From the NCBI GenBank assembly GCA_964551445.1, contig CAZKCG010000022.1, positions 8,141 through 72,140 on the forward strand: a stretch of DNA of 64,000 nucleotides, read 5' to 3'. Source of the DNA: DAOPXV01 sp964551445. Its GTDB lineage: Bacteria > Muiribacteriota > UBA9980. The notes below the pieces were generated by a model. The model was given only the letters and a program-made list of their open reading frames with translations, did not search any database and was not told the DNA's origin. How positions within the stretch are numbered: position 1 is the stretch's first letter; each line of letters begins with the position of its first letter. The position numbers and the translations under genes are program-made. Below, in pieces: positions 7,721 through 16,988 of the stretch.

Positions 7721-7796
7721 GGACGACGGGCCTGAGGCCCAAGTGTCGCTGGAGCCATGGACGATGGGCCTGAGGCCCAAGTGCCGCGATGCCAGG
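7721..7796 (+). repeat. Imperfect 38-bp tandem duplication, dispersed repeat family
   Basis: Two units, 7721-7758 and 7759-7796, each begin GGACGAYGGGCCTGAGGCCC and carry the palindrome GGGCC-TGA-GGCCC. The first unit plus its flank is closely similar, in inverted orientation, to 40856-40912, so this is a dispersed intergenic repeat. A related stretch (GAAGCGACGGGTGAAAGGCGAC) follows to about 7840. Confidence 0.8.
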
Positions 7797-7899
7797 GATG
7801 GCAATGAGCGGCTTGCGTGAAGCGACGGGTGAAAGGCGACCCGCTCTCCACTCTGAACTCTCAACTTATAACCAATTTACCGAAGGATTCATATATATC

Positions 7900-8127
7900 A
7901 TGAAAGATGAATGGGCATATATTTATTCAGGGCTTTCAGAGGGAGGCGTGCGCATGAATATATCGTATCATTCAGCGCTTGAAACCGCAATGGAGGCATA
8001 TCTGGACCCCACGCCGGAATTCATTTCAGCTGAATGCGGCATTGTCGTGCGCATAAAAAGATCAGACCTTCCGCTGGCTGAAAAAATTCTGGAAGCGGAA
8101 GGCCTGAAAGGTTTTATCGTGTGTTAG
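7900..8127 (+). CDS. DUF3343-like putative Se/S carrier protein
   Basis: This is a 75-residue protein with the DUF3343 core: ALETAMEAYLDPTPEFISAECGIVVRI, compressed relative to the family, which normally has several more residues between the first helix and the PTP-x-x-S-x-x-CG motif. The conserved Cys is in SAECG. Start choice is uncertain. ATG 7900 has a distant GAAGGA, whereas ATG 7954 has an ideal GGAGG seven bases upstream but would leave only 57 residues. The partner YedF-like gene lies upstream on the same strand, with a repeat block between them. The gene ends 2 bp from the stop of the convergent membrane-protein gene. Confidence 0.65.
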   Translation: MKDEWAYIYSGLSEGGVRMNISYHSALETAMEAYLDPTPEFISAECGIVVRIKRSDLPLAEKILEAEGLKGFIVC

Positions 8128-8129
8128 TA

Positions 8130-8717
8130 TTATTTCTTGTTTTTCGCGTATTTAGACCTGACCATGAATACGGAAGCAAAAATTATCGTCAGAAAAGACG
8201 AACCGCATATAAGCGCGAATAAAAATATCAGAAGCCCCATCAGGAAAAAAAGGAAGTCGGACAGCACGACCGAAAACGAGACGCTCTCGCTGCCGAATAA
8301 CGTTTCACTGTAAAGGAACGGTTTTCTTACGGGCATGTCTTTTTTCATCGCGGCGGCCTGCTGCGGACCCATTATATACTGGATCGTTTCCGATTTATCG
8401 CCGGCCCGTCTCTCGACCCCGACGACGGTCCGGGCGATCTCACCCTGGCCTGATTTTTCGTTCCTGGCCTCTATATAACTTATTTTGCCTTCCCAGCCGA
8501 TGATATATTCCGAAAGCCCTATCTTGTAATAACCTATTGAAACGGCTATAAGGTATAAGGCAAGAAGCACGCTTAAGATCATAACGGGTCCTTTGAATTC
8601 TTCGCTCTTTTCGCGGACGGTATCGATGGGATACAGGGTTATCACTTTAATAAAACTGGACATGTTCGACCATCTCTGGGTCATATACTTTGAAATGTGT
8701 TTATTAATGCCAACCAC
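8130..8717 (-). CDS. Membrane protein of unknown function
   Basis: This is a protein of up to 195 residues. It has one hydrophobic segment near residues 44-64 (MILSVLLALYLIAVSIGYY), a polar loop of about 75 residues, and two hydrophobic segments near the C-terminus (FLFFLMGLLIFLFALICG and FLTIIFASVFMV), ending in a basic tail. I recognise no family; it vaguely resembles Yip1-type membrane proteins. The start is unclear: GTG 8717 sits directly on a GGGG stretch, and ATG 8684 and ATG 8663 are alternatives without strong ribosome-binding sites. It follows smc by 58 bp and is probably the last gene of that transcript. Confidence 0.55.
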   Translation of the reverse strand: MVGINKHISKYMTQRWSNMSSFIKVITLYPIDTVREKSEEFKGPVMILSVLLALYLIAVSIGYYKIGLSEYIIGWEGKISYIEARNEKSGQGEIARTVVGVERRAGDKSETIQYIMGPQQAAAMKKDMPVRKPFLYSETLFGSESVSFSVVLSDFLFFLMGLLIFLFALICGSSFLTIIFASVFMVRSKYAKNKK

Positions 8718-8775
8718 CCCTTTTTACTTTGAATTTATTTTTGCGCAAAAATGTTAAAAGCGCGAAATGAAGGAT

Positions 8776-11700
8776 CTATCCCGCTACGGTTACCGCGGTC
8801 TTGGTTTCAGCCATCGTATCGACCATATCGTAAGCCTCTTCCAGCCTTACGGATATTATCTTCGAAATGCCGCGTTCCTCCATGGTCACGCCGAAGAGCA
8901 GGTCCAAATGCTGCATGGTCTGTTTGTTGTGGGTTATTATTAAAAATTGCGTCTTGTCGCGGAATTTATTGAGCATCCTGATGAGGCGGAGCACGTTCGC
9001 CTCGTCAAGCGCCGCTTCGACCTCGTCGAGGATACAGAATGGCGAAGGTTTGACGCGCATTATCGCGAACAGAAGCGACAGCGCGGTAAGCGATCTCTCG
9101 CCGCCGCTCATGAGCGTTATACTCTGAAGTTTTTTTCCGGGCGGCTGAGCTTTGATGTCGATATTGCATTCGAGCGGCTTTTCAGGATCTTCAAGCACAA
9201 GCTTCGCGCTGCCGCCTTCGAAAAGTATCTGGAATATATCGCCGATATGCTCGTTTATCTTGTTGAAGGTCGCGTTGAAAAGCTTCGTGCAGGTGCCGTC
9301 TATCTCTTCGACGATCTTGTAAAAATTATCGCGGGCGCCGGCGAGGTCCTCGCGCTGGTTCTTAAGATCGTTGACGCGCTCGACGAGGTCCTGGTGTTCC
9401 TGTATGGCGTTGATATCCGGAGACCCCAGCGACAGTATCTGATGTTCAAGAGAGGCTATTTCCTCTATGTTGCGCTCAGGGTTGAACCCTTCGGGGCGAT
9501 ACTGGGAGAATTCGTCCTCGCGGATCTTGAAATCCAGTTCAAGCACGTTCAGAACGTTTCTGGCGCCGACCTCTATCTGGGCCTGCGCGATATCGAGCTC
9601 GTGGATCTTCGAAAGCATCTCCGAAGAATTCTTGGTGCGGCCGGCGATGAGGTTCTCCTTGAGCCTTATCAGATTCTCCTGGCTCTTGAGCTCTTCGCAT
9701 ATGGCGTCTTCCTGGGCTTTTATGTCGCCGGTGCGCTGTCTTATGCTTTCGAGTTTAGACTGTATGCCGTCTAACTGCGTTCTGAGCTCCCTGTATTTTT
9801 CGTTCAGCTTTTCAAGCTCGGCTTCTTCTATTTTGAGGCGCTTTTCAAATTTTATTATCTCGTCCTTATTGCCGATCAGGTTCTGATTCAGGCCGTTCAG
9901 CTTCTGCGCGGTGGCCGAGATATCGACCCTGTACGCCATAAGGTCGTTGCCCAGGCGGTCTTTGGCTTCACGCTCTTTTTTGAACTTATCCTTGGTAGCG
10001 GAAGCGGTATCATGAATGGAGCTGTACTTCGCGGAAAGTTCATCGACGATCTTCTGGGCGGACGGGACCTTGAACTCCAGGTCGGCCGCCTGGGCCTGAT
10101 ATTTCTTGAGATCGTCGCGCATGGCCGACATCTCGAGTTCGTAATTCTTTAAATATTCCTGGAAATATTCCATGGAAGAGCCTTCTATGCTTTCGACAGC
10201 GGCCCGGACCTTCGTCAGCTCGGTCTTGTTGTATTCTTCTTCGGAACGAAGGACGGATATTTTACTGCGTAAGTCGGCTAACTTTAAATGATTGATCTTT
10301 ATCTTGTCTTCAAGATAGACGGCGCGCGAACGCATCTGTTCAAAATTTCCGGCGCCGCCGAACTGGCCTCCGGTCTGGTTCTTATCCATGGAACCGCCGG
10401 TTATCGTTCCCGACGAATTTATAAGCTCGCCGTCGAGAGTTACTATTCTCCCCTGGAAGCGGTTAAATGCGGTGAATTCGTTGGCGTGCTGAAGCGTATC
10501 GACGAGCATGGCGCCGCCTAAAAGATATTCGAATATGGATTTGAATTTAGGGTCGAATTTCACGATATCGGAGAGGATCCCGATAAACCCGTAAAGATTT
10601 TTCGGAGCGGAAAGCGGCGGCTGCGGCCGGATGTTGTTCAACGGCAGAAAGGTCACGCGCCCGGCGTTATTACGCTTCAATAATTCTATGCAATATTCGG
10701 TATCCTTCGAGTGTTCAGTGACAATGCTCTGCATGTTCGCGCCGAGAGCCACTTCGAGAGCGGTCTCGTATTCGGGAGCCGTCTTTACCAGTTCAGACAC
10801 CACGCCGTAAAGTCCTGAAAAACGCTGAGGATTCTCCTGGCGCTGCTGGAGTATGAACTTGACGCCGTATCTGAACCCGTCGAATCTTTTTTTCGAGCTT
10901 TCCTGCGCATCCAGCGTGGCTTTTACTTTCACGAGCTCCGTGGAGTCATTCTGGACCGATGCGGTGAGAGCGTTTTCATCATCGACCAGGGGCCGGAGGC
11001 GTGTGGCGATGTCGGCTAACTTTTTCTCGAATTTATCTATCTTGTCGGCGTTTTCAGAACTCGCGCCGGCGCCTTTTTTTGCCTTTTCCTCGAGGTCCTT
11101 CATTTTCCGCTCGTTGTTCTGAATATCGAATTTCAATTCGCTTATTTTCTGTTTCGCGAACTTGAGCTCGTTCTCATATCCGCCGAGAATATTTATCGCG
11201 ACCGAACGCTGATTGAGAATATCCATAGTGGTCTCCTGCGAGGTGTTGACGTTGGTTTCGCTGCTCTGAAGCTTGGCTTCGATCGTCATTATATCTTCTT
11301 CGGTCTTTTTTTCGTTGAGCTTGAGGCTGGATAATATATTTTCGGCCGAAGCGATCTGAGCTTCCAATTCTTTGTTGGCGTTCTCGAGCTTTTCGATCTG
11401 TTCGCGGGTATTATCGGCATTAAGCGTGTAATTTTCACGGTTCACGTTTACGCCAGTTATTTTGGCGGAAAGGTCCTTATCGACCGCCGAAAGGTCTTCG
11501 AGTTCTATGAGGACATCGGCGTTATCCCTTTTTATCTGGGCGTTCTTATCGTTGAGCGTGATCACTTTCGCCCTTGCCGCCTCTATTTCAGCGGTAAATA
11601 TGGTTATCTTATTCTGGTGTTCATCCCTCTTGCGGTGATACTCCAGGGCCATGGCCTTGGATTGGGCCAGGTCGGCGTTAAGTTTGTCGAAATCGAATAC

Positions 11701-12393
11701 GTATTTTTTCTTCTGGGCCGTTTTAAGCTGTTCGTCTAAAAGGATATAACGGTGGGCGATCTGAGCCTTGAAAGAAAGAGGGGTAAGAGTTCTTTCAAGT
11801 TCGTCGATCAGAAGGCTTACGCGTTCCACGTTCTCCTGCGCCTCAAAGACCTTCCTGAGCGCGTCGGTTTTTTTAGCCTTGTATTTAACTATACCTGCCG
11901 CTTCCTCTATTATAAGCCGGCGCTCGTTGCCGCGCGAAGTGATGATGTTATCGACGGCGCCCTGGCCTATTATTGAATAAGCGTCACGGCCGAGGCCCGT
12001 ATCCATTATTATTTCCTTGATGTCTTTGAGCCTGCTGTTCTCGCCGTTTATGATGTATTCGCTGTCGCCGCTGCGGTTGAGCCGGCGCACGAGAACGAAT
12101 TCGTCGGAATCGATATTTTTGAAAAACTTGGATTTATTGTCGAATATGAGTTTTACTTCGGCGGCCTGGGAGGCCGGGACGGTTGAAGTTCCGGCGAATA
12201 TAACGTCTTCCATTTTGTCGCCGCGCAGCGCCTTGGAACTCTGCTCGCCGAGCACCCATTTGATCCCGTCGCTTATATTCGATTTTCCGGAACCGTTAGG
12301 CCCGACTATACCGATAAGGTTGGCGGGAAACTCCAGAATTATCTTGTTAGCGAACGATTTAAAACCGTGAATCGTTAAGTTTTTTAAGTACAC
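8776..12393 (-). CDS. smc: Chromosome segregation protein SMC
   Basis: This is a 1205-residue protein of the normal length for bacterial SMC. The N-terminal head has Walker A GPNGSGKS (residues 31-38). Long coiled coils flank a hinge at about 515-675 with the glycine-rich GTITGGS region. The C-terminal head has the signature LMSGGERSLTALSL and Walker B FCILDEVEAALDEAN. SMC dimers bind and organise chromosomal DNA together with ScpA/ScpB, which are not in this window. The start is GTG with AAGGAGAG about 11 nt upstream. The gene sits 32 bp behind the GGDEF-TPR gene and is apparently read from the same long transcript. Confidence 0.97.
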   Translation of the reverse strand: MYLKNLTIHGFKSFANKIILEFPANLIGIVGPNGSGKSNISDGIKWVLGEQSSKALRGDKMEDVIFAGTSTVPASQAAEVKLIFDNKSKFFKNIDSDEFVLVRRLNRSGDSEYIINGENSRLKDIKEIIMDTGLGRDAYSIIGQGAVDNIITSRGNERRLIIEEAAGIVKYKAKKTDALRKVFEAQENVERVSLLIDELERTLTPLSFKAQIAHRYILLDEQLKTAQKKKYVFDFDKLNADLAQSKAMALEYHRKRDEHQNKITIFTAEIEAARAKVITLNDKNAQIKRDNADVLIELEDLSAVDKDLSAKITGVNVNRENYTLNADNTREQIEKLENANKELEAQIASAENILSSLKLNEKKTEEDIMTIEAKLQSSETNVNTSQETTMDILNQRSVAINILGGYENELKFAKQKISELKFDIQNNERKMKDLEEKAKKGAGASSENADKIDKFEKKLADIATRLRPLVDDENALTASVQNDSTELVKVKATLDAQESSKKRFDGFRYGVKFILQQRQENPQRFSGLYGVVSELVKTAPEYETALEVALGANMQSIVTEHSKDTEYCIELLKRNNAGRVTFLPLNNIRPQPPLSAPKNLYGFIGILSDIVKFDPKFKSIFEYLLGGAMLVDTLQHANEFTAFNRFQGRIVTLDGELINSSGTITGGSMDKNQTGGQFGGAGNFEQMRSRAVYLEDKIKINHLKLADLRSKISVLRSEEEYNKTELTKVRAAVESIEGSSMEYFQEYLKNYELEMSAMRDDLKKYQAQAADLEFKVPSAQKIVDELSAKYSSIHDTASATKDKFKKEREAKDRLGNDLMAYRVDISATAQKLNGLNQNLIGNKDEIIKFEKRLKIEEAELEKLNEKYRELRTQLDGIQSKLESIRQRTGDIKAQEDAICEELKSQENLIRLKENLIAGRTKNSSEMLSKIHELDIAQAQIEVGARNVLNVLELDFKIREDEFSQYRPEGFNPERNIEEIASLEHQILSLGSPDINAIQEHQDLVERVNDLKNQREDLAGARDNFYKIVEEIDGTCTKLFNATFNKINEHIGDIFQILFEGGSAKLVLEDPEKPLECNIDIKAQPPGKKLQSITLMSGGERSLTALSLLFAIMRVKPSPFCILDEVEAALDEANVLRLIRMLNKFRDKTQFLIITHNKQTMQHLDLLFGVTMEERGISKIISVRLEEAYDMVDTMAETKTAVTVAG

Positions 12394-12425
12394 CTTGTGA
12401 CCAACTCTCCTTTAATACAAGCAAA

Positions 12426-14915
12426 TTAATCTTTGGCGGTCTTTTTGGCCGAACGCCTTTCCCTGTTTATCGTCTCTAAAATACGGCCCGCCTCGGCGGC
12501 GTAAGCCTGATACGAACCGCGGCCGCTGACCCTGTGAACGGCCTCCCACGCGTCGTTGAAACGGCCCATCTCGCAGTAAATCCGGGCAAGGTTTATATGA
12601 GCCTCAACAGCTTCGTCTCCATTGATCTCTATTATTTTTTCATACGCGCCGGCCGCTTTTTCATGTTCGCCGGACTTTTCATATATCATGGCGAGAGTAT
12701 CGAGAAAATTCGGCCTCTGCCCGCCTTCGCATTTATCGAGGGCGGCGAGCGAATAATCCAGGGCTTCTTTTAGTTTTTTTCCCGACGCAGCCATGATGTA
12801 TGCTACATTATTATAAAATATTGCGTTGTTAAAATCAAGCTTTATAAGTTTTTTATAAAAATTAACCGCGTTCTCGTATTTTCCGGTTTTTAAAGACAGC
12901 AGGGCAAGGTTCGAATTCACCTGCATATTGTCGGGTTCGATCTTTTCCGCCGATCTCAGAAAAGTTTCAGCGATATCGAATTTTTCAAGTTTCAAGGCCG
13001 CGATGCCTACGTTTTGAAGTAATTTATATTTTTCGACGCCCGCCGGGTCTTCACTGCACTTCAAAAGCGTTTCAAGCGCCTTTTCGTAATCCGCTGAAAT
13101 AAATTGAAAAAGGGCGTATTTTCTAAGAATGTTCGCGGAATAAAGAACGGGGCGAGGCCCCATTTCATAAAAGCGACGGCAAAAATCGGCGATACGAAGT
13201 TTTCTCAGCAATTCATCGTTTCCGGATCCTTCCGCATCCCGTTTTTCAGGAATTAAAAAAACCGACGGCGCGGGTATTTTAAGGCCGGATATTTTTTCGA
13301 TAAAGGCGGCCGCCGATAATGAAAACGAATCAATGAACTTTGCCGGGGGCTTTTTTTCAAAACATACGACGGCCTTATCGGACGAAAGAAAAAAGAGCCC
13401 GGAAGCGTTAAGGCTTTTTTTGAGATCTTCCCTGCGGACGGCTTCGAGAAATTTTTCCTGCGAGTTCTTTTCGGCGTATCTTAACTGCTTGAGCGCCCCG
13501 CCGAAATTAATCATGGCGACGCAGGCAAAGCCCGAAATATCTACATTTGCCGGCACGCCGAAGGACGAGCTCATTCCCGGATCGCCCGAAACGAATATAT
13601 CGTTATAAAGTATCCTCTCGCCCCGGGGTGCCGGAACGCATTTATCGTTAGGCGCTATGGCTACTTCGCCTTCTTCATCGACGCGGCAGACGGCTATCCT
13701 TTCCTGAAGAGGATTGTCGAATTTCGCGAAATCACAGGATACCGTTATCCTCCCTTTTAAAAATCTCGGATACACGCCTATTTTTTTGCCGGTTTCCGGG
13801 CTTCTGACCTCCGAAAGTCCGTTATATCTGGAATCAAAAACGAAGAAACCGTCGCAGAAGTTTATGCCGTGCAGCGTTCCGAGGTTTATAAGAACGTTCG
13901 ATCCGATCCTGTCATAAACTGAACAGCAGTGTGAAGATATATCAGCAAAAGCCATGACCCGGTTCTTTCCAAGCTGCTTGGCGCTGTAAAGCGAGGCGTC
14001 CGCGCGCTCGATCATCTTCGAAGCGTTGGCCTCGACGTCATAAAAACCTGAAAAATCAGCGAATTCGGTATAAACGTCATAAAATGCGGCGCCCACGCTG
14101 ACGGTGACCTTGTTAAGCTTCATCGCGAGATTTATCTTCCGGCCTACGCCGGCAACGTCGATGTTTTCAACGGCGCATCTTACGAGTTCACCCGTTTTTA
14201 AAACTTCCGCTTTGGATAAGCCGGTGGTTATGACGGCGAATTCCTCTCCGCCGTAACGGCAGAGGACCTGCGACTGCCGGTTTTGCGAAACGATCTTTCC
14301 GACGGCCGAAGCGACCTCGATAAGAACGGCGTCGCCGGCTTTATGGCCGAAGACGTCATTGAAGTTCTTGAAATTATCTATATCGAAAAGCAGAAGCCCC
14401 AGATTCATGTTCTCGAAATTCTCTTCAAGAGGCAGGTCGCAATTTCTGGCGCGCTCGAAATCTTTTATTAAAGAGTTCATCCACACGCGGAGCGTCTTTT
14501 GAAAATAACCGTGATTGTATAAACCGGTCATCGCGTCATGGTTGGCGCGATATTCCATGTCTAAAAATTCCATGCACAATCTTACCGCGGTCTCCACGCG
14601 CATGAAGTATTCTTTTGGATTCACCCGTGAAGAAAGCCGCCTGAAAGCTATTACCACACCGGCTTTTCCGGCTCTGAAAATCGCGCGCGCCTCTTTCCCC
14701 GGAGCCGGAAACGAGACGTGAAAATCGCGCGCCCTGTCAAGGGCCGCGCCAGCCATGGACAAGGGCGAAAATGATATTTCGGCGGGACAATTTCCGTATG
14801 CCGGGAGCGGACCGGGCGTCAAAGGCTCTTCGAAATATGAAACGAATACAATTTCCTTGAATTCACGAAAGAGATTTGCGTGTAATATGGCTGCTTTTTC
14901 CTCGAGAAAATTCAT
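12426..14915 (-). CDS. Diguanylate cyclase (GGDEF) fused to TPR domain
   Basis: This is an 829-residue cytoplasmic protein. The N-terminal ~105 residues are unassigned. A GGDEF domain spans about 120-330, with FDIDNFKNFND for metal binding and the active-site motif GGEEF (222-226), preceded by R-Q-S-Q rather than RxxD, so no canonical inhibitory I-site. An unassigned beta-rich middle region (about 330-580) follows, then at least five TPR units to the C-terminus. It should make c-di-GMP from two GTP. I place the start at ATG 14915 because GGAGG lies five bases upstream; the longer frame from 14942 has no such site. No PilZ or EAL partner is in the window. Confidence 0.88.
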   Translation of the reverse strand: MNFLEEKAAILHANLFREFKEIVFVSYFEEPLTPGPLPAYGNCPAEISFSPLSMAGAALDRARDFHVSFPAPGKEARAIFRAGKAGVVIAFRRLSSRVNPKEYFMRVETAVRLCMEFLDMEYRANHDAMTGLYNHGYFQKTLRVWMNSLIKDFERARNCDLPLEENFENMNLGLLLFDIDNFKNFNDVFGHKAGDAVLIEVASAVGKIVSQNRQSQVLCRYGGEEFAVITTGLSKAEVLKTGELVRCAVENIDVAGVGRKINLAMKLNKVTVSVGAAFYDVYTEFADFSGFYDVEANASKMIERADASLYSAKQLGKNRVMAFADISSHCCSVYDRIGSNVLINLGTLHGINFCDGFFVFDSRYNGLSEVRSPETGKKIGVYPRFLKGRITVSCDFAKFDNPLQERIAVCRVDEEGEVAIAPNDKCVPAPRGERILYNDIFVSGDPGMSSSFGVPANVDISGFACVAMINFGGALKQLRYAEKNSQEKFLEAVRREDLKKSLNASGLFFLSSDKAVVCFEKKPPAKFIDSFSLSAAAFIEKISGLKIPAPSVFLIPEKRDAEGSGNDELLRKLRIADFCRRFYEMGPRPVLYSANILRKYALFQFISADYEKALETLLKCSEDPAGVEKYKLLQNVGIAALKLEKFDIAETFLRSAEKIEPDNMQVNSNLALLSLKTGKYENAVNFYKKLIKLDFNNAIFYNNVAYIMAASGKKLKEALDYSLAALDKCEGGQRPNFLDTLAMIYEKSGEHEKAAGAYEKIIEINGDEAVEAHINLARIYCEMGRFNDAWEAVHRVSGRGSYQAYAAEAGRILETINRERRSAKKTAKD

Positions 14916-14944
14916 TTCAACCTCCGAAAAATCAGATATCAAAC

Positions 14945-15769
14945 TTACTTATATTGAGCCCTGAAATTATTGAGCATACGGAAAAACCTTTCAGACCTGA
15001 GCATTTTAACGCTGCGCGCGAGAAGTTCATTTTTTTTGTTCTCGATAGTAATTATAGGATTGGCGCGTTTTTCAACCATGCGGCCCAAAAGCCTGTCAAA
15101 ATCGATATTACCGTCATCCAAGGCGAGATGCTCGTCCCCGCGGCCGAAGTTCGAGTGAAGATGAACCTCGCGAAGGTACGGCGCGAAAGCGTCTATCCAT
15201 TCTTCCAGGGGCGACCTGCCGAAAACGTTAAAATGCCCCGCGTCAAAGCATATATTAAGATCATGTTTCGAAAAAGACTCCACGATCTGCATGATGACCA
15301 CCGGCGATTCGTCATAAACGTTCTCGATCGCAAGTGATATGCCGAAACTTTTCGCGTACTCGAGCATGGAGCCAATACTGTCGCAGATGTTTTTCAGCCA
15401 TTCGCCGCGGCCGCGCGGAAGATCGGAGGTCGCGTTATAACCTGAATGGAACACAACGTTTTGAGCGTTGAGCGTGTTCGCTATGTTCAGTGCCGCCGTC
15501 ATCCTCTTAAGTGACACCTTTCTGATATCATGATCGGTCGAACCTGGCGAAAGGTCCCAGAAAGGGGCGTGGACCGTTACAAGCATTCCGGCGTGAGAAA
15601 CAGCGCCGGCGATCTCTCTCAAATTATCGATTTTTATATTCTCGGTCTCATCCGCGTCGAAATAGATCTCGGGAAAAACTCCCATTTCCTTGAAAAATCC
15701 AAAGCGCGCCGCGAAATCGGAGTATTTCATCGAAGCGAAAAGCGGTATTTTAAGCTTATCCGTAAACAT
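14945..15769 (-). CDS. Sugar phosphate isomerase/epimerase-like TIM barrel protein
   Basis: This 274-residue protein is of the AP-endonuclease-2 / xylose-isomerase-like TIM barrel family. Metal-ligand type motifs are visible: VTVHAPF, VVFHSGYN, LAIENV, ICFDAGHFNVFG, VHLHSNFG and IITIENK. The family includes isomerases, epimerases and endonuclease IV-like proteins, and the substrate cannot be read from sequence. It sits between the Trm112-like gene and the GGDEF gene with short spacers. It differs from the true endonuclease IV gene at 44.8-45.5 kb. Confidence 0.8.
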   Translation of the reverse strand: MFTDKLKIPLFASMKYSDFAARFGFFKEMGVFPEIYFDADETENIKIDNLREIAGAVSHAGMLVTVHAPFWDLSPGSTDHDIRKVSLKRMTAALNIANTLNAQNVVFHSGYNATSDLPRGRGEWLKNICDSIGSMLEYAKSFGISLAIENVYDESPVVIMQIVESFSKHDLNICFDAGHFNVFGRSPLEEWIDAFAPYLREVHLHSNFGRGDEHLALDDGNIDFDRLLGRMVEKRANPIITIENKKNELLARSVKMLRSERFFRMLNNFRAQYK

Positions 15770-15785
15770 TTTTTAACCTTCCTGT

Positions 15786-15971
15786 TCAGAGTAAATTTAT
15801 ATCTTCTCTTATGACCGCTTCTTCCTCGAGCATAACGGGAATATCGTCCTTTACCGGATACGCCCTCCTGCAGCCTTTGCATAAAAGCTGATGATATTCC
15901 TTAAGGTAAAGCAGGTCGCCCCGGCACACAGGACAGCACAGTATATCAAGAAGTTCTTTTTTCAGCATCAT
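15786..15971 (-). CDS. Trm112-like / UPF0434 small zinc protein
   Basis: This is a 61-residue protein with LLDILCCPVCRGDL and LLCKGCRRAYPVKDDIPVML, the two cysteine pairs and C-terminal IPVML typical of the Trm112p/YcaR family. In eukaryotes and archaea Trm112 activates methyltransferases. Bacterial members are small zinc-binding proteins of unclear partner. AGGAGG lies just upstream of two consecutive ATG codons at 15971 and 15968; the second has the better spacing. Confidence 0.85.
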   Translation of the reverse strand: MMLKKELLDILCCPVCRGDLLYLKEYHQLLCKGCRRAYPVKDDIPVMLEEEAVIREDINLL

Positions 15972-16012
15972 TATCCTCCTGAACTAAAGTTATGCGGCGT
16001 GGTCTTGATCTC

Positions 16013-16987
16013 TCAAGCGGTGTCATATCTGCCGCAACGGCCGCCGATATTAAAAAGCGTAAGCGAGTCCTTTTTAACGGACACGATCTCGCACGAGTTG
16101 GAACAGGCCGAACACTCGAAGACCGTCGATTCGATGGTCCCTTCCACGCTTTCAAATCCCTTGAAAGAAGTCGTTTTGGTTTTGTTTTTTCTGAAGGAGC
16201 GGGCTGTTATGATTGCCGCGCCTATGGCGCCCATCACGTCATAGTGATCGGGAACCGTTATCTCGGCGTCTAAAGCCCGTGAAAAAGATCTGACAATGCC
16301 TGAATTAGCGGCGACCCCGCCCTGAAAAACGATCTTTTTTTCTATTTTCTTTCCATGGCCGACGTTATTGAGATAGTTTTGAACGAGCGCATCGCAGAGC
16401 CCCGCTATTATGTCTTGCTTGGCATAGCCAACCTGCTGTTTATGTATCATATCCGATTCGGCAAAAACGCCGCACCTGCCGGCGATCTTGGTCGGCCGTT
16501 CAGCCGCCGCGGCGAGCGAGCCGAAATCTCGAATGTCTATGCCGAGCCGCTGAGCCTGCTGGTCCAGAAAAGAGCCCGTGCCCGCCGCGCATATCGTATT
16601 CATGGCGAAATCAACGACGACCCTGTCGCGGATTATTATTATTTTAGAATCCTGCCCGCCGATCTCGAGCACGGTCGAAACTTCAGGATAATAGTACACT
16701 GAAGCCGCCGCATGGGCGGTTATCTCGTTTTTGATCTCGTCGGCCCCTATCAGAAGGCCGGCCAGATGCCGGCCGGATCCGGTGGTGCCTATGCCGGCTA
16801 TCGTCAAGCCCTTACCGGCGAGTTCAGCCAGGCCCTTTTTAACGGCGGCTATCGGCGCTCCGGCCGTCCTTAAATATTGCTTGTGGACCACGTTGAATTC
16901 TTCATCGAGAGCTGCGACGTTGACCGAAACCGAACCTATATCTATCCCGGCGTAAACCGCGCCTTTATAATCAGACGAAACAGGCAT
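16013..16987 (-). CDS. CoA-substrate-specific enzyme activase (HgdC-like ATPase)
   Basis: This is a 324-residue ASKHA-fold ATPase. It has GIDIGSVSVNV and GIGTTGSGR for phosphate binding, EIGGQDSKII, and NTICAAGTGSFLDQQ and AGRCGVFAESD, whose cysteines would hold the interfacial [4Fe-4S] cluster. The last ~45 residues add CSACSNSC and GGRCGRYD, a cysteine-rich tail seen in long 'acyl-CoA dehydratase activase-related' proteins. The family passes an ATP-driven electron to 2-hydroxyacyl-CoA dehydratases or benzoyl-CoA reductases in anaerobes. Its start is 2 bp past the stop of the HgdB-like gene, so the two form a pair. No dehydratase subunit genes with CoA-binding motifs were seen. Confidence 0.85.
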   Translation of the reverse strand: MPVSSDYKGAVYAGIDIGSVSVNVAALDEEFNVVHKQYLRTAGAPIAAVKKGLAELAGKGLTIAGIGTTGSGRHLAGLLIGADEIKNEITAHAAASVYYYPEVSTVLEIGGQDSKIIIIRDRVVVDFAMNTICAAGTGSFLDQQAQRLGIDIRDFGSLAAAAERPTKIAGRCGVFAESDMIHKQQVGYAKQDIIAGLCDALVQNYLNNVGHGKKIEKKIVFQGGVAANSGIVRSFSRALDAEITVPDHYDVMGAIGAAIITARSFRKNKTKTTSFKGFESVEGTIESTVFECSACSNSCEIVSVKKDSLTLFNIGGRCGRYDTA

Positions 16988-16988
16988 A

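Noticed and set aside
7450..7864. Open frames running through the N gap on both strands
   Set aside because: They consist of translated tandem repeat and unknown bases; no real protein can be supported.
8947..9774. Plus-strand open frame of 275 codons
   Set aside because: Antisense to the SMC coiled-coil/head region; SMC is certain here.
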